From: Isoetes taiwanensis
Lineage: Eukaryota; Streptophyta; Lycopodiopsida; Isoetales; Isoetaceae
Length of the DNA stretch: 64,000 nucleotides
Assembly: GCA_021234155.1 (NCBI GenBank)
Contig: JAJEKV010000033.1
Span: 3,513,454 to 3,577,453 of the forward strand
Direction: 5' to 3'
This document shows positions 11,230 to 23,162 of this stretch, piece after piece. Below the pieces are notes generated by a model. It was not told the DNA's origin, did no database searches, and saw nothing but the letters and a program-made list of their open reading frames with translations. The position numbers and the translations under genes were made by a program. Within the stretch, counting starts at the first letter, position 1. The number at the start of each line of letters is the position of its first letter.

Positions 11230-13880
11230 TTATTTCCCAGTAGTGTTCCGTAACTATCTTTGCGTTCCATGCAGACCAGCGATCTCTTGCCTCGGCCACA
11301 GTAGCAGACCCGTACCCGTCTGAAGCCGGGGGAGGCGGGAGCATCACCCATATTAAGCAGCACTTTGGGCGGTGTGTCATCAGGGCTGCAGGCGTGGAAT
11401 CCAGGTTTCCTGTGCGATGGGGTTCACCAGTGCAGGGGTGCCAGGCGCATACACTTTCAGCTCCAAATCATTCAGTGTCAATGGACTAAACCTCGACCGT
11501 CTACGGAAGGGCCGAGGCTCGGCCGGTAGCACGAAATAGATGTGATTGATGGGCGATCATAGAGTGCACGGTGATTGTTACGCATGGCATGCGCTTTCGT
11601 TTCGTCACGCGGATGGACCTCAGGCGAGGAGAACTCACTGGTGATGCCCATGGCGTGACCTCCCACTGATTCCACCCCAGCATGTCGCTGGCCAGGAGGT
11701 AGCCGGGCATCAGTTGGGGCCTGTAGCTTGGGGTGTGGGCCGGAGGAGTCAACATCGTCGCATAGATGAGCTTCTGCGGATGACAGTGTATGCCATCCCC
11801 TCCCCAGCCCTTTCCGGTGGCCGGGGCTCCTGGCCGGGTCAATGTGGGGAGGCCAAGGGGTGGCCAGGTGAGGAGGGCTGAAGCCTAGGACCACGATACT
11901 CTTGAATGCTTGGCCGTCAAACATTGTAAAACAACTCTTGGGCTGTGTAGCGGCGTTCTGGCGTGGAGTTGATCGATTCAGCCTGGGGACCGTGTCAAGG
12001 TCCCATGATACAGTCATGGTTTACAATATTTATTGATGCCACTGATGTAAAAGATATAGTCAGTAAATTTGAAGGTGGCGGGTCTGCTTGCCTACTTGGT
12101 GGTCAGGCTGCAGAATGGGTAGCGGTTTGGCAAATCTGGGCCGATGAGCCGGGTGTGGGTGGCCATGTGAATGGGACAGCCTGGCAGGTCAAGTAGCTGC
12201 TGATGCTCACTGAGCAGGTGAGGGATCAGCACCCCGGCCTGTTTATTTAGATGGCTGACGTTGCCCATTCTTGATGGGGCCCTCAACATCCTCCTCACAT
12301 GAGACAGTAGACTACCATCCACAGCCATTGGGTCCTTGGTGCCTCATTCCCGGATCCAGTGGCTCCCTTGGCCGAAGCCAGGTTAGGGATGAGTGTCAAT
12401 GGCAATCTTGGTAGCCTGGCGGTGCCTGGATCAGAATGTAGTTCTTCCTGCATCAAAACCAGTTGAAATCATTGATATCCTGAGGATGCGCCAAACACAC
12501 AGCAAAGCTTGCATCACTAATGGCACCGATCGCTGGTGCTTGGCCGGGCGTCGCCGGCGTGATCCTGCTCTCAAATCCGGTCGCCGCTGGGGATGGCGAG
12601 GGCGGCATGAGTGGACATATCTTTGTGCAACTACGGGCACATAGTCCACACACTAGACCCTCCCCACGATTGTCATGGTGCTTGCGGGCCATGTGACGGG
12701 CCATTTCAGAGATGTCAGAGTCAAAAATACACTACATAGCGAGAACGGTATGCGCTGGCGGGTGACTTTGGGCGTCAGATCTCAGCGGCGGGGAGGCGTG
12801 GTACGAGGACATCGTCGTGAGGGTCAGAATCTCATGGGGTACGCTCTACTCCTGTCAGGTCATTGAAATCCCAGAAGGGCGACCCTACTGGCCTTGCTCT
12901 TCTTTGTATGTCATCTGTACTCAGATCGACATAGGGGTCCATCTATGGCATCGGGTGGCTGCGATGAAGGTGCTCTGCGTGGGGGTGGCCGAAGGGGTTG
13001 CCAGTGTGGCACAGACCCACAAGTCTCTGGGTTGTGTGCATGCATCTGGAGTAGCCGGATGTGGTTGTCGGGGTGGTAGCAGAAGCAGCAACCCACCATG
13101 ACCCCTCATCCGTATCACGATTATTGAGGCCGAAATGTTGGTAGCTTGGGATGGGTGGCACAATGCCCGGCATGCTCCCATCCCATGCCAGTAAGGATCC
13201 ATGTCGGCTGCGGGTTGGGCTGTCCCCACTGCGAGGAAGCCTGGAACTTGATTCCATGAGACCACAATTCCTATTTGTCGTATTGGTATCTTGGGCTGGT
13301 CAGCCAGGGGGAGGGCAGGGAAGCGGCGAGGGTGCAGTGAGGAAGTAGATGGGCGGAGGCGGCGCATATGGGCTGAAGGTGTGGAGTCGTGAGGAGGCGG
13401 GGAGTAGGAGGCATGGTCCTGGGAGAGGCGAGGCGAGGGCCACGTTCAACTACGATTGGGACTCTTGAGTGCAGCGATAGCAGTGGCCCCGGAAAATGTT
13501 GCCCACAGAGACCAATCTGCGGCACCTTGGTGGCTGAGTACCTCTGACCACTGACCAGCTCTATTTCGTGCCTCTGTTTGTGTGCGGGGTGTGAGGGTCA
13601 GGTCACGTGCGGGGATCGCCAAGGCATCTTGCCTGGCGTAATGTGGCATCACTTTCTTGTCCTTGGCCCATGAATATGACAATCTTGATTCCTGACAGGC
13701 CCAGAGCCCCGCTAGCGAGGGCTGCTCGGGAAGTGTAAGGCTGGCCGGGAGCGTCATCCAGGTACGAGAATGTGTTAGAATGTTGTGGGCGAGACTCTTG
13801 GACTGATTGTGGCTCTCCGTCTGCGGCTCTTGGGTTCTGCGGCTGCCCAGGTCAAAAGGTGGGCGGGGGCTGTTCTTGTC
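11230..13880. other. GC-rich block of unknown origin
   Basis: This block is clearly richer in G+C than its AT-rich neighbours and has long chance frames on both strands, such as 11478-12017 minus (179 codons) and 12921-13367 minus (148 codons). The predicted peptides are Pro/Ser/Arg/His-rich and match no family I know. Similar composition recurs at 16000-16560 and 19020-19740. It could be a transposon body, but there is no terminus or domain to prove it. Confidence 0.4.
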
Positions 13881-13884
13881 AAGG

Positions 13885-13990
13885 TTGCAGAAGAGAGAGG
13901 GGATGCACCTGCCAATGACAATAATATGTCAGGGCGCAAGCTCCCAAGGCAAAAGGCAAATTAGAATTGTATTCAATGTGAGGCCACCGA
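13885..13990 (-). mobile_element. LTR fragment of copia relic 2, minus strand
   Basis: Read on the minus strand, this matches 16610-16695 on the plus strand, sharing the run CATTGAATACAATTCTAATT and the following GCCTTTTG and GGATGCAC-type words. It lies downstream (minus sense) of reverse transcriptase and RNase H remnants, which is where a 3' LTR is expected. Confidence 0.65.
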
Positions 13991-14299
13991 GACCTCCTGA
14001 GGCGGGAGCCCAGTGGTGCTCAAAGTCACCCGGCCACCTCCTGGTGTAAGGCTAATTGTGACCAAGTGGTGGGTGGGTTGCTTTGAACTACGATAAGGTG
14101 CCTCGGCCTTATGTCTTTGAGTGCTATAAAATCTTTGTAAGTCTTGATACATTCGTCTGCGCGGCAAGATGGTGATCTCGATGTCATATGTCCTGCGACC
14201 TCCTTGATGAGGAGGGTGCTGTCTCCATTGCTCCAGCCTGCCTCCTCCACGGGATGAGATCTAGAATCTATCAGAGACCAATGCTGGTGGTAGATGTCG

Positions 14300-15110
14300 G
14301 CTCAAAGGTTCTCGGAGCCAAAGGCTTAGTGAGAATCTTGAGTATTGTCCAGAGTGTGGGTGTCTTTCAGTCCCGGGCACATTTTATCGACCTGAGGTCC
14401 CTTACAAAATGATAATGCTTGGGAACATGCTTAGATTTTGGATGTCGAACTTCGGTGGCACCAATCAATGCCACCTTTGTTATCCATGAGCATTCCTTTG
14501 GGCGGTCGTTGCCAATCAAGCCAGAAGTCAGCAAGCCAACCAGCAGCAATCCTCACAGTGAGATCTTTGCAACATATACTCGCTCCATTGGATGAAGATA
14601 AAGCGCACTTGTTTCTTCGGTCAAGCAGTAGGCGGCGTGTGGCGGGAAAACTCGTCTGGGATGTGGACTGGGTTGTCTATCCACATGCGCTAAGTGAGGT
14701 CCTTGTGAGCTGATGAGGGAAGCATCACTATTCTTTGCGATATGTAGGAGCCATAATCAACGGTACCTTTAAGTAGCGAGAATGTGGCAACCCCAATGCT
14801 TATGACTGGATCTCTGAAATTTGGGTGGGGCTACTCTTGACAAAGTCACAATATCGGGTCTGGTACGAAACATGCAATACGGGGTACTTGATCAATTCTA
14901 GAAATGGAACTTTTGCCATATAGAAAGGCGTTCGACATCAGTTATGGACAATCTTTCTTAGTGAGGAAGAGTGCACAGGTCATAGGAACTTCAGATGGTT
15001 ACCGTCAATATGTAGCTAAAGCATTTCTTCAATGTACTTCTTTTGAGATATGAAGAATCCCATTTTTCCCGCTCTTGCAAACCAAACAATAGCGAGCTTC
15101 ACCCTAAGTC
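14300..15110 (-). pseudogene. Copia relic 2: RT end and RNase H, minus strand
   Basis: Broken frames on the minus strand carry typical copia C-terminal blocks. LGEARYCL and GILHIS lie just after the RT palm (about 14990-15115), VATFSLLKGTVDYG follows (about 14750-14790), and the RNase H end contains SKHVPKHYHFVRDL (about 14400-14450). The stretch continues the frame of 15110-15703 and runs toward the LTR fragment at 13885-13990. Many stops and shifts make it non-functional. Confidence 0.75.
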
Positions 15111-15703
15111 TACAATTGGAAACTTAAGCAAAGAAGCTTTGTCTTGAATTCAACAATGTGCTCATTATTATTGCCTATGAGCAAGGAATCATCCACATAC
15201 AAAGCAATGATGAGTAAGAACTTGCCTTGACGACGGATGTAGACATTAGAATCAGCCTCAATAGGGTGGAATCCTTGGTCTTTGAAGGAAAAGAATCTAT
15301 GGTCTTGTACCAAGCAATGTGATGCTTGCTTTAACCCATAAAGTGCCTCCGTCAATTTGCATACTAAATGCTCGGACTGACTTTGACATAACCCCGAGGT
15401 TGTTTCCATATATTTCTTCATCAAGTTTGCCATTAAGAAATTTGTTTGACATCCATGATGAACCTCAAGATTATAATGAGCAAAGAATGCAAGAAGAATG
15501 CGAATGCTCATCATCTTGACCAATCGAGAAAATGTTTCCAAGTAATCAGCAATGCCATATTGTCGGGTTGAAACCCTCCGTGGCAACGGGCGTGCTTTTG
15601 TAGTCTGCGATGAAAGTGCCATCGGGAACTTGCATTTTGTAGACCCATTTGTTACCAACAACCTTCCGTCACGAGGAATCAAATCAAGTGCCATTTTGAA
15701 CAA
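15110..15703 (-). pseudogene. Copia relic 2: reverse transcriptase, minus strand
   Basis: A 197-codon open frame on the minus strand is a copia-type reverse transcriptase. In order it shows STRQYGIADYLETFS (the fingers block that reads YxETFSPV in intact elements), IRILLAFFAHYNLEVH, LTEALYGLKQASH, and the catalytic box ALYVDDSLLIG with both aspartates present. The usual [10 protein letters not shown] block is degraded. Its amino end is near 15700, exactly where the plus-strand half of the same kind of element (16610-18960) lacks its RT. Enzyme function is unlikely because the flanking domains are broken. Confidence 0.88.
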
Positions 15704-15999
15704 TAGAATCCATTTTGTGGTCCATTACTGTAGCGCTAATGAGGGTGCAGCGGCACATGAAAATAAGCTTCCACGATGGTGGTGGGTGGTTCACCGATAA
15801 GCAGCACCAAAATCTTAATGCGGGCATAATTTCAAAGATAGAAAGGCAAACCTTGAGGAGGAAAAACGTTTCCTTTGCCTCGACCAAGTTCTCCTTCAAC
15901 TCCTCCTTGATCGCGATGATCAAAATCCCTCCTGGATCAGATGGGTCAAAGATCTCCCCGGATCCGGAGGTGCTTGAGATCTGTGATCAGGAAGCGAAG

Positions 16000-16560
16000 T
16001 CTTTGTAAGCAGCGGGAAGCCACCACCATGGCAGGAGGCCTTGAGCTCTTGCGAGGCAGCCCGAACCGGCCGGGTCTTGGTCAGTCAGGCAGCCTGGAGC
16101 GCCGTGTCTTTTGGCTTTCAGCTTACCTCCCTACTTCTTCGGAGCACAGGCTCCACGGTTGCGGGCAGCCGTCATAAACAGGGGCCGGTCTCCCCAGGGT
16201 TCATAGTGAGGCTGCGGCAGTGCAGGCCGGAGATGAGCCAGCTGACCCGGCCCGAGCCACAGGCGTGCTCCAGGCTTCACCAGTAGGGGCCTTGGCCTCG
16301 AGCCCACTTCCCATAGCCCAGTATGCACGGCACAGGAGCCGAGGACCACGCCTTTGCTGCCGCATTCAAGCCACTGCATCATCCAGGCCACCACCACCAC
16401 ACACCCAGCCCAGCATGGGATATATGATGTCGAGATCACCATCTTCTTCATTGAGAGCGATGTATCGGCACCACGACACTTATAACTCGACACATAAGTC
16501 TTTGAGTAAGCTTCTGTCAGTCTATGGCAGCCCACCACTTGTCTTAATTAGTACGGCATA
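16000..16560. other. GC-rich segment between copia halves
   Basis: GC-rich sequence with overlapping frames on both strands (16131-16538 minus, 16220-16561 plus). It resembles 11230-13880 in composition only. It separates the minus-strand RT half from the plus-strand LTR-gag-integrase half of copia relic 2. No domain was recognised. Confidence 0.4.
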
Positions 16561-16569
16561 ATTAGAATT

Positions 16570-16718
16570 GGTTGGTGACGGGAGCAATTAATATTACTGT
16601 ATCTTATATTCTCACATGCATTGAATACAATTCTAATTTGCCTTTTGTTTTGGGGAGCTTTGCGCTCTCGGATATTAGCGTGCATCCCTTCTCTCCCTTT
16701 CTTGGTGCAGCCTTGGCA
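16570..16718 (+). mobile_element. LTR fragment of copia relic 2, plus strand
   Basis: This sequence ends in GGCA immediately before a tRNA-Met-type primer site and shares an inverted copy with 13885-13990. The left boundary is uncertain because the 5' part of the LTR was not recognised. Confidence 0.6.
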
Positions 16719-16730
16719 TGGTATCGAGGC
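16719..16730 (+). other. Primer-binding site, copia relic 2
   Basis: TGGTATCGAGGC follows the LTR end and differs slightly from TGGTATCAGAGC, the usual complement of the initiator tRNA-Met 3' end used by plant copia elements. Confidence 0.65.
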
Positions 16731-16759
16731 ACTAGGTGTCTTTGAGATTGATACAAGAT

Positions 16760-18960
16760 CAACACAACAATGGAGAAGGATACCAGCTACAACTTGAATT
16801 ACCTTCACAGCGATCGTGTGATTCAAATCTTTGATGTGAGTTTTTCCTTCAGCAATGGAAGAGAAGAGGCCAACTCTCAAATTCTTAAGGCTGAAGAGTT
16901 TAGAATTGTTAGTGGCGAGAACCGGCAGGCTTGCATCAGGATGTGAGCAAATCATTCTTGATGCCGGGGTAACGCCGGATGACAAGGCTAGTACACGATC
17001 AGCCTCGCTGTCATCTCTTCTTGATGAGGTTGAAGGAGAACATCGATGATTTAAGGAATGCTCTCATCAAGAGCATGGGCATTTTATGTCAAGTGGTGAA
17101 TATGCGGTAGGGAAGAGACCACAGAGTCTTGACAAATTCGCAGACGATGAAGAACACCTTTGGCAGATTGAAGCCTCCGAGAAGAGAATAAGATCTCTCC
17201 TTCATTGCAATTGTTCTTCTTTTCTTAGATCCTTACCCAATTCTTCCATGTGCTTTACGAAGAATCTCATGCAAATTGCGACATGGATCTCAATCGTTAA
17301 ATCACTTAGTCAAGGAGGAGATCATGATGAGGAAGGATGCTAGATTATCAAAGACGAGCACAATGCTTTTTTTGCGGTCATTCCGAGCCTAAATCCTATG
17401 CAAAAGGGAATGAAAAGGCTAAGAAAAGAAGAATAATGGGAAGAATACGAGAACGGCTTCAAAGGGTGCCGATAGCAAAGGCACAACATCCAAGCAAAGC
17501 GGAGCATGTAGGAAGAAGATGAAGGATCTTGAGCACAAACCGAAAGCTTTGGAGACAAACAAAGCTTCAAATGCAATGTGGCCCAAATTGTTGAAGAAGT
17601 AAAGCGTAGCCAATGTGGTTCCACTGGCCCGGATTATGTCTATCTTTGTAAACAAGTAGCAGCCCCTGTTTCTATCAAATTCATCATGGATTCCTGTTTT
17701 CTGACTCATATTAGTTGGCACAAAGATTGGTTTGAAAATTTCAGACCTACCTTTTAATCACATTGTTCAAATCGGTGACAATAGTGAGCATCAAATCAAG
17801 AATGGGTGACATTCAAGTACCCACAAGTCTTGGTAATTTCACTCTAAAAGGGGTAATGTATGCCCTACTTTATGTAAAGATCTGATTTTGTTGCACGCGT
17901 CTTCGCGATATGGGCACAATAGTTATCTTTGATAGTGGCGACTGCATTGTTCGCAGCAAAGTTATAGGAAAGAGCTTTGCTCGTGCTATTGGCATAATCT
18001 CTACCATTTGGGCTAAGAATATCTTGTGAAGGTTGTTCTTGTAGTCTGGCGGTAATGGTACTTGTGATTTGTGGCATAAGAGGCTTCGACACATCGATCT
18101 TAAAGCAATCAATCACCTAACCAACTTGTGACGGTTTTGATCTGCATCACGCACCCTTTACCTTGCAAGTTGTACGAGGCTTGTGCATTGGGCAAAAGCA
18201 AAGACCTTGATCCTTTACTCTCATTGGCTCGTTTACTTTGCTCTTCTTGAACTAGTACACACGGATCTTTGTGGTCCAACTCATGTTCCTTCTCTCGGTG
18301 CTTATTATTTTAGGACATTCATTGATGATTTGGCGAGAAAACATGGGTCTATTTCTTGAAGCCAAAATCTGATGCATTTGCCCATTTCCAAGAATGGAAA
18401 GCTTGTTGAGAATCAAGTAGCCCATCGGATTAAGAAACTCAGATCCGATAATGGTGGAGAATTTACCCGGTCAAGCATTCAATCATTTTTGTCTTTGATC
18501 ATGGTATTGGCGCCAACTTACCGAGCCTCATACTCCACAACATAATGGCGTTGCTGAGCGGAAGAATCGCAACATTGTGATGACGCGAAAGCTTGCTCGC
18601 TTCGCTCAATCCCTCAGCACCCATTCAATTTTTTGGGCTGAAAAAGGTACCCAGTTTACCTTCTCAATAGATTGCCCATTCGCTTCGTGAAAAATCAGGG
18701 CTCTGAACAAGCTTTCAGCGGCATAAAGCCAAATTTGTCTCGCTTGCGTGTCTTTGGATGTCTTTGCCTTTATGCTTATTCCCAAAGCTAATCGCAAGAA
18801 ACTTGAGCATACCAGGCAAGAAAATGATCTTTGTGGGTTTCTCGACCCGGTGCAAGCATGGTTATAGGTGATTGATCCGGATAAGAAGAAGCTTTGTGTT
18901 AGTCGCTGATTGTTATTTTCATGAAGATATTTGGCATTTCAGCAAGGTTCAAAAACTCCT
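16760..18960 (+). pseudogene. Copia relic 2: gag, protease and integrase, plus strand
   Basis: Heavily broken plus-strand coding remnants. A gag-like Lys/Glu-rich part (about 16850-17600) is followed by protease remnants (IMDSC at about 17680, with VQIGDN and GNFTLKGVMYA downstream). The integrase follows: LWHKRLRHIDLKAINHL (pre-integrase zinc region, about 18080), ELVHTDLCGP (first catalytic Asp, about 18255), KLRSDNGGEF (second Asp, about 18440), HNGVAERKNRNIV (catalytic Glu region, about 18545), YLLNRLPIRFVKN and FGCLC. The element stops near 18960, where the RT should start, and then enters GC-rich unrelated sequence. Confidence 0.85.
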
Positions 18961-20076
18961 AATGTGGAATTTCTTGATATCTACTCATGCATGGTTAACC
19001 GGATAATACCCATAGCTTCAAACCATGGACTCAATTTCGATATTCCGGCACTGCGTGGTTCCGGCACTGCGGCGGTCCGGCCTCCAATGGGGCCGAGAAC
19101 CGCGGTGACCATCGTCGTGCATTGCCAGCTCCCTCTCTGTGTCATGATGTCGGTGATGAACCGCGAGTCTGGCGAGCCCGCATGTCGGCGAGCTCACCCG
19201 CCCATTTTGCGTTCAGTGTGTGCGGGCCAAGGCCATCTTCTACGTCCGTATGCGGGTCTCCAGGCCTGTGATGCGGTTCTTCGACCCCGGTTGCCTTGCC
19301 GAGGCACATGGGATCGCGGGGACTCCATATCCACGCCATGCCAGCCGGCGGGCACCGTTAGCCTCAATGCGAGACCTGTTAGCCTCCCACGCCCGCTTTG
19401 GCGTACTCAATTCTGCCGCCAGGCAGGAGTTCTGTGTGGTCTGAGCAATCAATCCCTTCCGGCCCGGGCTGGCGGCGAGGGGCCTTACCCTTTAGCCCCA
19501 GCCTCCTTCTTCATGGAGGATGACTCTCCCCACATCTATGATGGGCTGTCCGGGACCCGTTTAAGTATGCCCCTACCTTGTTTTTCCTAGGCTAGCCCAT
19601 CTTACGTGGCCATGGCGGGGTGCGCACACGTCAAGCAAGGTTTAGGCTATGGCAGAGTCGTCCGGTCCGTGGGAGCTAGGGCTATAACGTGGGCATAAAG
19701 CGGTGGCGAACTAGGCAAGGCCAAAGCGATTGGTTGGGCTATGGCGATGTCGGGCAAATGTTGGAGCCTAGCTCAACATTATTGTGTGTCTTGTTGACTT
19801 CAAAGTTTGAGGGGTCTCTGGCATGAAAAGTGTCTTTGAGAATCCAATTTGGGGACTCAAAATGTCGGTCGAGCACCTTTTGGGGGTTCAAAGTTTGAGG
19901 GTCTCGGCTGCAAAAGGTGCCTTCGAGATCCAATTTGGGGAGTTGGATGATCGTGGAGGAACTTGGTTATATTTTAAAACCTTGTGAAGTATTAAAAACA
20001 AATCGAAAAATCTATTGTTATATATGATAATTACACGTATGCATGAAATCTTTAAGTAGTTGTCAACGTGATTTAA
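18961..20076. other. Unassigned stretch, GC-rich to about 19740
   Basis: The sequence changes abruptly from AT-rich copia relic to GC-rich near 19020, then returns to lower GC near 19740. A 219-codon plus frame (18931-19590) starts inside the copia relic and runs on through the GC-rich part, so it is not a natural gene. At 19800-19940 two related segments (GGGGACTCAAAATGTCGGTC and GTTCAAAGTTTGAGGGTCTC contexts) suggest a small local duplication. Confidence 0.4.
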
Positions 20077-21560
20077 AGGAAGGAAGGAAGGAAGGAAGTA
20101 TATTTTAGCGTCCACGGAGGCCAACCGGCCTATGAGGCGGTTTTACAATATAGCGAAAGTTTCCAAACACAAAAGAAAACCACGTAAACCCCATACAATG
20201 TGTCTCTACCATTGGGATGAAAAACCTCCCATGTGGGAGGGAAAAACCCTTTGTAGTAGGTGTAGAGAGGCCCTATCTAGGCTCAAATTCCACAGGCTTT
20301 GAGGGGACTCCATGGTGGAGATTTGCCCAGAATGTAGGACGCAAGATGTGCCACCATTGGCGAAGCCGGCTTGATTGATGAATTGCTATCTCGAGCATCC
20401 GAGGATCGGCATGGCTTTCTTGGATGTGTGCATATCTTTGGGCATTCTGTTGAGCATGGTGTTCATCTTCTACTATCGCATGTGACAAGATGCTGGCATA
20501 ATCTCTCATGCCGGGGATTCCCCGCCCTCCATACGTACCCACCAAGTCTCCAGTTCGAGATGGTGGGACCACTGTCCTTATTAGCGACTAATAGCTCCGT
20601 TTCTTGGTGGAGAAGTGTGCCTTCAAATGCGGTGGGGGCCGTGTTCAAGTGGACAGGATTGACACATTATGTGGTAGTGCTCGTTTTGGGCTTTGCAAAG
20701 TGGGCGCATCCTACGAGACAAAGAAAAGCTCATTCAAATCGGCTCTGCGCCCTGCGATATTCGACATATCCATAATGTGTTGATAGTCTATGGACCATCT
20801 TGAACCATCCCCTACAATGCTCACGCCACTCTCTTGGGGCGTTGTGGCCCTTGTGCCAATAGCGAGCACGGGGGAGGAAGACATTGTGCAACCATTACGT
20901 CAACCTTATGGAAATACGCATAAGGTGTCTGCGCATAGCGAGAATCTTTCTGGGCCAAAAGCCAGTCTCATACAAACAAAAATGGATAAGGCACCGTGTC
21001 CTTGGCGCCTAGGTATATGTCGAAAGCCCATCGTACCCTCTCTAGCTTATCCCAAGTATCGCTTGCTAGCAGGCGGCCCCAGACCTCTACCCCATACAGC
21101 AATACTGGTTCCACGAGTGCTCGGAATAGGTGTGCTTTGCGTGCCCAATCGCAGAGATCTATTCTGTAATAGCTATTCTGCATATTGCATACAGGGCTTT
21201 CCATCCCGTGCTGACCCTTCTTTCTACACAGTCCTCCCATAGCATGTTAGCAGAGAAATCGATTCCCAGGTACTTAAAGGTCCTTACAACTTCCATCCTT
21301 TGTCAGAAGTCTAGGATATCATCTTTGCTTGACGAGTTAACCGCAAAACTTGGTTTTTCTGCTGGTTGACTGTCATTCCTGACATGCCATTGACTTTCCT
21401 TGCGGATATGAGCTCGAGCGAACAATTGGGAACCCAAGGCTCAGGATCATTGCAAATAAGGGGTCCAAGTATACCTGGATTATTTTGGGTAGGTGGACCC
21501 ATTTCAGATGAAAGGATTATTCGAGGTGCAATGTTCATGTTCAGAAGAATAGAGAAAAAA
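20077..21560 (-). mobile_element. L1-like LINE, 5'-truncated, minus strand (copy B)
   Basis: The 3' end is at 20077-20120: a GGAAGG simple-sequence tail followed by the reverse complement of CCTCCGTGGACGCTAAAATA. Upstream on the minus strand, an open frame at 20968-21240 carries the distal part of a non-LTR reverse transcriptase, including ARKAHLFRALVEPVLLYGVE, VWGRLLASDTWDKLERV and ATYLG-like residues. Further upstream are NGMSGMTVNQQK and LRLTRQAKMIS. The catalytic FADD-type core and the endonuclease are missing, so this copy is 5'-truncated or interrupted near 21560. Several shifts break the frame. Confidence 0.82.
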
Positions 21561-21895
21561 AAATGGAAGAAGAATAGACTATAATAGAATAGAATATAAT
21601 ATAATAGAATATAATAGGACAGAATAGGCTCTTATCGTCCACAAAAACCAATAAAGTTTTTATGTTGTTTGGGGGATTTGAAGCCTAGTCATTGTTCTCC
21701 AAGCCCTCCATTCTAACCATTAGACGAGGCGTTGAAGAAAATGAAAGAATCACTTCAAAAGAATAATTGTTTGTGGCAAAACAAGCACCACCAAATGCAC
21801 ACCTGAACAAACCATGGAAAATCAAACATCGCTAGATGTACAAGAAGCAGAGAATTGAAGAATGTTCAAGAACCCGAGATCGAAGAAGAGATAAC

Positions 21896-21900
21896 GAATG
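21896..21900. repeat. Target site duplication, left (copia 1)
   Basis: GAATG directly precedes the 5' LTR and is repeated at 27310-27314. Five-base duplications are the norm for copia integrase. Confidence 0.95.
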
Positions 21901-22475
21901 TGTTGGAAATGAATGATTCATCACATGATTCTAAGCATGGGCATAAGGAACATGCAGTATAAGTACTGTAAATATACTGTACAGAATTACAGGGTTACCA
22001 AGGAAAATTGAAATTCCCTATACCATATCATGGTGAAGATTGTTTATTATGAAAGGGAAAAGGCATAGTCATATTTCCGATATCATATGCTATTTTAAGT
22101 GTTAGGGGATAAGAAGATTTTGGAGCCCATTCCATATTTGAAATAGCAAGAAGGTGTGTCGACCACTTGAGGCGGCATAGCAGGTCGGAACCGCTACATA
22201 TCCGTGTTGGCCGATTGCATTTTGTAGTTGGCGGAATGATAAAATAAGGTGGAGTTGTATTGTGAAAACACATCTGTTATAGCAATCGTTCTTAGTTCCT
22301 GTATGTTTGAAGTCATTAAGACTATCGGTGAATGCCCGACCATTCTTGGATATTATATGTGTTAAGCTAAAGACTAAGGTTTGATTAAATATTCATATTG
22401 CTTATGCATATAGCTTGTGTCAATTCATAAAGGATTCAAGTTCTCTATCTTTGAAAGTCTTAGCATTAACTAACA
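21901..22475 (+). repeat. 5' LTR of copia 1
   Basis: Starts TGTTGGAAATG and ends ATTAACTAACA, the standard TG...CA termini. It matches 26734-27309. Differences from the 3' LTR concentrate in the segment around 22160-22220 and near 22350. Confidence 0.95.
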
Positions 22476-22477
22476 GG

Positions 22478-22490
22478 TGGTATCGGGCGG
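22478..22490 (+). other. Primer-binding site, copia 1
   Basis: TGGTATC, two bases after the LTR, agrees with the initiator tRNA-Met site TGGTATCAGAGC. The following bases read GGGCGG in place of AGAGC. The altered part spans a would-be CAG triplet, in line with the artefact discussed in the findings. Confidence 0.75.
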
Positions 22491-22524
22491 GGCTCATCAT
22501 CGGACCCGGGAGCAATTTATTATC

Positions 22525-23160
22525 ATGTCTAGTCGTTTTGGAGCAACATTCTTGAAACCTTGTGGGAGGTCTACAATGGTGGACCCGAGATTCCAAGTGT
22601 GGAAAGATCTTTGTGAAGCATGTATTGGAGGTGGAGGATCTCACGAGTCTTGTTGATCCCGATGGTGACATCAATGCAAACACCATAACGTCGGTTTAGA
22701 AGGTTACGTGAACATGAGGTCAAATGTTATCTGAGCCACCAGAAATCTTGAGGGACTAGTCGGGAGGCTGGTAGATCATTGCATGCAAAGGCTAAAGAAG
22801 CACAAGGAATTATCTGGCTGTAAAGGTCAGGTCCCCACAATCGGACTTAAGTTAAGGAATTTAAGTCCTAGGCAAATGTGGTGTTTCTTCTTGAAACATT
22901 ATGAAGAAAAGACCTCATCACAGATAGACTTGCTTGAAAATGAATTAAGGGTCTAAAACTAAGGGAAGATGGAGATGTGGCGTAATTTTTTTAACAAGTT
23001 CGATAACATCATTGCTGATTTATCTGGAGCTGGTGTAAATGTATCGAACGAAGCCAAGTGCTTCAAATTTCTAGAGTCAGAAGTGACAGGTGAGAATCTT
23101 GCCTTATTCATCCTAAATATGAGCAAATCAAGGGAAGAAGCGAGAACACATTCTGACGTA
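22525..23160 (+). pseudogene. Copia 1 gag, amino part
   Basis: The first plausible start is ATG at 22525. Frames are broken, but blocks LEVEDLTSLVDPDGDI (about 22625-22675), TSSQIDLLENELR (about 22915-22950) and FFNKFDNIIADLSGAGV (22985-23035) are typical of the UBN2-type gag core of plant copia elements, the capsid-forming part of the polyprotein. The frame then runs to a stop just before the zinc-knuckle part at 23163. Confidence 0.75.
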
Positions 23161-23162
23161 AT

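Noticed and set aside
11478-12017. 179-codon minus frame as a gene
   Set aside because: GC-rich region with long frames on both strands and no domain; likely chance.
12921-13367. 148-codon minus frame as a gene
   Set aside because: Same GC-rich composition effect; overlaps plus-strand open frames of similar quality.
18931-19590. 219-codon plus frame as a gene
   Set aside because: It starts inside copia remnant and reads into unrelated GC-rich sequence, so it is a chance fusion frame.
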